The translations under genes were made by a program, and so were the position numbers. A stretch of 7,426 nucleotides of DNA from Pseudomonadota bacterium (lineage in GTDB: Bacteria > Pseudomonadota > Alphaproteobacteria > Rhizobiales > Methylopilaceae), in the NCBI GenBank assembly GCA_023430145.1, contig JAEZCD010000320.1, positions 1 to 7,426 of the forward strand, read 5' to 3'. The notes under the pieces are model-generated. The model searched no databases. It was given only the letters and a program-made list of their open reading frames with translations, and had not been told where the DNA came from. Position 1 is the first letter of the stretch; each line of letters opens with the position of its first letter. Of this stretch, positions 5,869-7,426 are shown one piece after another.

Positions 5869-7208
5869 CCGTGCGAGGCCGGGCCGTAGAGCGCTCCGCC
5901 GGTCCCCGGATAGAGGCGGTCGAAGTCGTTCGGCGTCACGCTCCGCATCGGCGCCGCCGAAGGATCGAGGCGCAGCCCGCATTGTTCCAGCCGGCGGAAG
6001 GCGCGTTCGCGGCATTGTTCGACCTCCGTCGCTGTGAAGACGTGCCGGTCGCCGATCGGCGGCGCGTTGACGAGGCAGAAGATCCGCTCGGCACCGGCGG
6101 GAGGGTGGTCCGGACGCTCGTCGCGGTCCTGCGCGCAGACATAGACGGTCGGCTCGGCCGGTAGCCGGCCGCGGCCGAAGATGTCGGCGAACTCGGCCGG
6201 ATAGTCGCCCGAGAAGAACACCGAATGGCGGGGCAGGGGGAAGCCGTCCGCTCTGCCGTGCACGAGAAAGGTCGCGGCCGACAGCGAGCGCATCGCGGGC
6301 GGCGTCGGCGGGGCTGCCGAGCGGGCCTCCGGCCCGAGGAGCCCGGTCGCGAGAGCGTTCGCGTCGGCGTTGCAGACGACGAAGTCGGCCGGCACGCACT
6401 CGCCCGAAGCGAGGTGGACGCCGGACGCGCGGCCGCCCGCGACGATGATCCGCGCAACCGCCGTGTCGTATCTGAACGCGGCGCCGCTCCGGGTGGCGAG
6501 GCGCGCCATCGCCAGCGCGAGGCGGTGGATGCCGCCCTCGACGACGAAGACGCCCTTCATCTCGGCATGGGCGATCAGCATCAGCGTCGCCGGAGCGGCG
6601 AACGGCGAGGAGCCGCAATAGGTGGCGTAGCGGGCGAACAGCTGGCGCAGGCGCCCGTCGCGGAAATAGCCGCCGAGCGCGCTCCACAGCGTCGCGAACG
6701 GGGAAATCCGGGACAGCCGGCCAAGCCCGCCGATGCCGGCGGCGGCGACGAGGCCGAGCGGCGAGGGGCGCGGCGCGCGCATGAAGATCGGCTCGAGCGT
6801 CTCGTAGATGTCGCGCGCTCGACGGCGGAACGCCTCGAAGCCGCGCGCCGCCTCGGCGCCGGCGAATCGGCCGATCGCATCTGCCGAGTGCTGCGGGTCG
6901 GCGAAGAGATCGAGGCGCTCGTCCTCGCTCCAGGCATGCCGGGCAAGCAGGGCGAGCGGCCGCAGCGTCACATGATCGGCGAGACTCGCCCCGGCGTCGG
7001 CGAAGATCGCCTCGAACGTCTCGCGCATCGTCAGCACGGTCGGTCCGGCGTCGAGGCGTGCGCCGCCGACGTCGAGCGTGCGCATCTTGCCGCCCGGCGA
7101 GGCGCCGGCCTCGAAGACGAGGACCTCGACGCCCTGGCGCGCGAGGTCGATTGCGGCGGCGAGGCCGCCGATTCCGGCGCCGACGATCGCGACCCGGCTG
7201 GTCCGCAC
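5643..7208 (-). CDS. crtD: CrtD, hydroxyneurosporene / methoxyneurosporene 3,4-desaturase
   Basis: CrtD is an FAD-dependent desaturase related to CrtI. It introduces the 3,4 double bond into 1-hydroxy (or 1-methoxy) acyclic carotenoids. From this start it has 521 residues, with VAIVGAGIGG (6-15) and Glu33 of the FAD-binding fold, SPGGKMR, and RLDAGPTVLTM. The C-terminal desaturase signature YLAGGSTHPGPGMPMAATS (465-483) is present. I chose GTG at 7208 because AAGGAG lies 6 nt upstream (7220-7215) and conserved sequence begins at once. The ATG at 7238 would add ten unconserved residues and falls inside the PpsR box and promoter. The last 26 residues are encoded by DNA that also encodes conserved CrtC residues in another frame, so they are probably not functional. 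CrtD is preferred over CrtI because it pairs with crtC and is divergent from crtE. Confidence 0.94.
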   Translation of the reverse strand: MRTSRVAIVGAGIGGLAAAIDLARQGVEVLVFEAGASPGGKMRTLDVGGARLDAGPTVLTMRETFEAIFADAGASLADHVTLRPLALLARHAWSEDERLDLFADPQHSADAIGRFAGAEAARGFEAFRRRARDIYETLEPIFMRAPRPSPLGLVAAAGIGGLGRLSRISPFATLWSALGGYFRDGRLRQLFARYATYCGSSPFAAPATLMLIAHAEMKGVFVVEGGIHRLALAMARLATRSGAAFRYDTAVARIIVAGGRASGVHLASGECVPADFVVCNADANALATGLLGPEARSAAPPTPPAMRSLSAATFLVHGRADGFPLPRHSVFFSGDYPAEFADIFGRGRLPAEPTVYVCAQDRDERPDHPPAGAERIFCLVNAPPIGDRHVFTATEVEQCRERAFRRLEQCGLRLDPSAAPMRSVTPNDFDRLYPGTGGALYGPASHGWTASFRRPGSRTRLPGLYLAGGSTHPGPGMPMAATSGRLAAAALIADLGSMPRFQPTAMPGGTSMRSATTAGTA

Positions 7209-7214
7209 GCCTCT

Positions 7215-7220
7215 CTCCTT
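7215..7220 (-). promoter_or_regulatory. Ribosome binding site deciding the crtD start
   Basis: The reverse strand reads AAGGAG here, a near-complete Shine-Dalgarno sequence 6 nt upstream of GTG 7208. It is the best ribosome site in the window and would lie downstream of the alternative ATG at 7238. It therefore selects the GTG. Confidence 0.85.
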
Positions 7221-7227
7221 CGCAGCC

Positions 7228-7256
7228 AGTATGTCCATTTAAGTTGACACTCGCAA
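7228..7256 (-). promoter_or_regulatory. Candidate crtDC promoter
   Basis: On the reverse strand TTGCGA (7256-7251) and CATACT (7233-7228) each match four of six sigma-70 consensus bases, with an ideal 17-bp spacer. The PpsR box fills the spacer and touches the -10, so bound repressor would block it. Transcription would begin at about 7220, leaving a very short leader containing the AAGGAG. This is a prediction from weak hexamers. Confidence 0.4.
7232..7249. promoter_or_regulatory. PpsR/CrtJ-type operator between crtD and crtE
   Basis: TGTCCATTTAAGTTGACA is an exact TGT-N12-ACA palindrome in the divergent crtD/crtE control region. Its right end is the TTGACA of the predicted crtE promoter, and it also covers the predicted crtD spacer. 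One bound PpsR oligomer could repress both directions. The site is AT-rich inside a GC-rich window. Confidence 0.85.
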
Positions 7257-7271
7257 GAGACAAGTCAGAAT
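7244..7271 (+). promoter_or_regulatory. Candidate crtE promoter
   Basis: A perfect -35 hexamer TTGACA (7244-7249) is followed after 16 bp by CAGAAT (7266-7271), a four-of-six -10. The -35 is embedded in the perfect PpsR box and the -10 lies in the neighbouring half-box. Transcription would start near 7278, giving a leader of about 25 nt before the crtE ATG. Confidence 0.55.
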
Positions 7272-7275
7272 GACA
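7258..7275. promoter_or_regulatory. Possible second PpsR half-site near crtE
   Basis: AGACAAGTCAGAATGACA keeps an intact right half (TGACA), while the left half (AGA in place of TGT) is degenerate. On its own this would be ignored. It lies exactly 8 bp (7250-7257) from the perfect box, the same geometry as the two boxes at bchO, which suggests cooperative binding. Confidence 0.4.
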
Positions 7276-7289
7276 GTCTGGGTTCCCAT

Positions 7290-7296
7290 GGAGGGG
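7290..7296 (+). promoter_or_regulatory. Ribosome binding site deciding the crtE start
   Basis: GGAGGGG lies 6 nt before ATG 7303. The in-frame ATG at 7288 overlaps this site and has no ribosome site of its own, so 7303 is preferred. Confidence 0.8.
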
Positions 7297-7302
7297 TGGA
7301 CG

Positions 7303-7426
7303 ATGGACGCGGTCGGTCGCATCGAGCAGGCTCTCAACCACGCCGTCGGCCGCGCCGACGGCCCCGGATGTCCGCCGCGCCTCGCAGCGGCGATGCGGGC
7401 GGCGGTGTTTCCGCGCGGGGCGCGCG
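7303..7426 (+). CDS. crtE: Geranylgeranyl diphosphate synthase CrtE (N-terminal part)
   Basis: Only the first 41 codons are present before the window ends. CrtE elongates farnesyl diphosphate with isopentenyl diphosphate to the C20 precursor of carotenoids and of the bacteriochlorophyll side chain. The fragment has MDAVGRIEQALNHAV (1-15), then GCPPRLAAAMRAAVFPRGAR (22-41). This matches the pattern of CrtE N-termini from phototrophic alphaproteobacteria, where the final PxGAR leads into the RPRL block of prenyltransferases. The aspartate-rich catalytic motifs lie beyond the window, so the activity cannot be checked here. It diverges from crtD and shares its control region. Confidence 0.85.
   Translation, partial: MDAVGRIEQALNHAVGRADGPGCPPRLAAAMRAAVFPRGAR

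Noticed and set aside
6225..7247. Plus-strand open frame opposite crtD
   Set aside because: It is the antisense of a clear CrtD coding region and shows no motif.
5886..7341. Upstream extension of the crtC frame, which could suggest a giant 843-residue protein
   Set aside because: The part above 5868 is an Arg-rich shadow of crtD with no family resemblance; only the last 306 residues are CrtC-like.
1..7426. CRISPR arrays, tRNA or rRNA genes, insertion sequences, integrase genes
   Set aside because: No direct repeat arrays, tRNA-like folds, transposase motifs or terminal inverted repeats were seen; the window is packed with pigment genes.

Overview
The window is part of a photosynthesis gene cluster from a very GC-rich anoxygenic phototroph. 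It is most likely an alphaproteobacterium of the purple non-sulfur or aerobic anoxygenic type, judging by the gene set bchO-crtI-crtB, crtD-crtC and crtE and by TGT-N12-ACA boxes of the PpsR/CrtJ kind. The genus cannot be named from the sequence alone.

Layout. Positions 1-35 may hold the last codons of an upstream gene. A 314-residue alpha/beta-hydrolase-fold protein follows at 96-1040; it has a degenerate active site and no assigned function. A tandem PpsR-type operator at 1025-1068 overlaps its stop codon. From there a rightward operon runs bchO (1118-2089), crtI (2089-3633), crtB (3630-4664) and a 56-residue single-pass membrane protein (4672-4842). The junctions are tight: a 1-nt overlap, a 4-nt overlap and a 7-nt gap, so translation is probably coupled. 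The 3' end of this operon overlaps the 3' end of the leftward crtD-crtC pair by 33 bp. crtD (start at 7208) and crtE (start at 7303, cut by the window edge) diverge from a 94-bp control region. That region holds a perfect PpsR box, a second half-box 8 bp away and overlapping promoter-like elements. No stretch over 300 bp lacks a gene.

How the genes work together. CrtE makes geranylgeranyl diphosphate, CrtB condenses two of these to phytoene, CrtI desaturates phytoene, CrtC hydrates the psi-end group, and CrtD adds the 3,4-desaturation. This gives acyclic carotenoids of the spirilloxanthin or spheroidene series. The O-methylase gene crtF is not in the window. BchO is a bacteriochlorophyll-pathway protein linked to magnesium chelatase. 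Both promoter regions carry the same operator plan, so pigment genes on both sides are probably repressed together by PpsR under oxygen or light.

The gene content is a known pathway, and I do not see a new biological system. The points worth a second look are the shared operator geometry, the lack of a usable crtC start codon near the conserved N-terminus, the hydrolase-like protein lacking its catalytic histidine, and the small membrane protein where some Rhodobacter clusters carry tspO.
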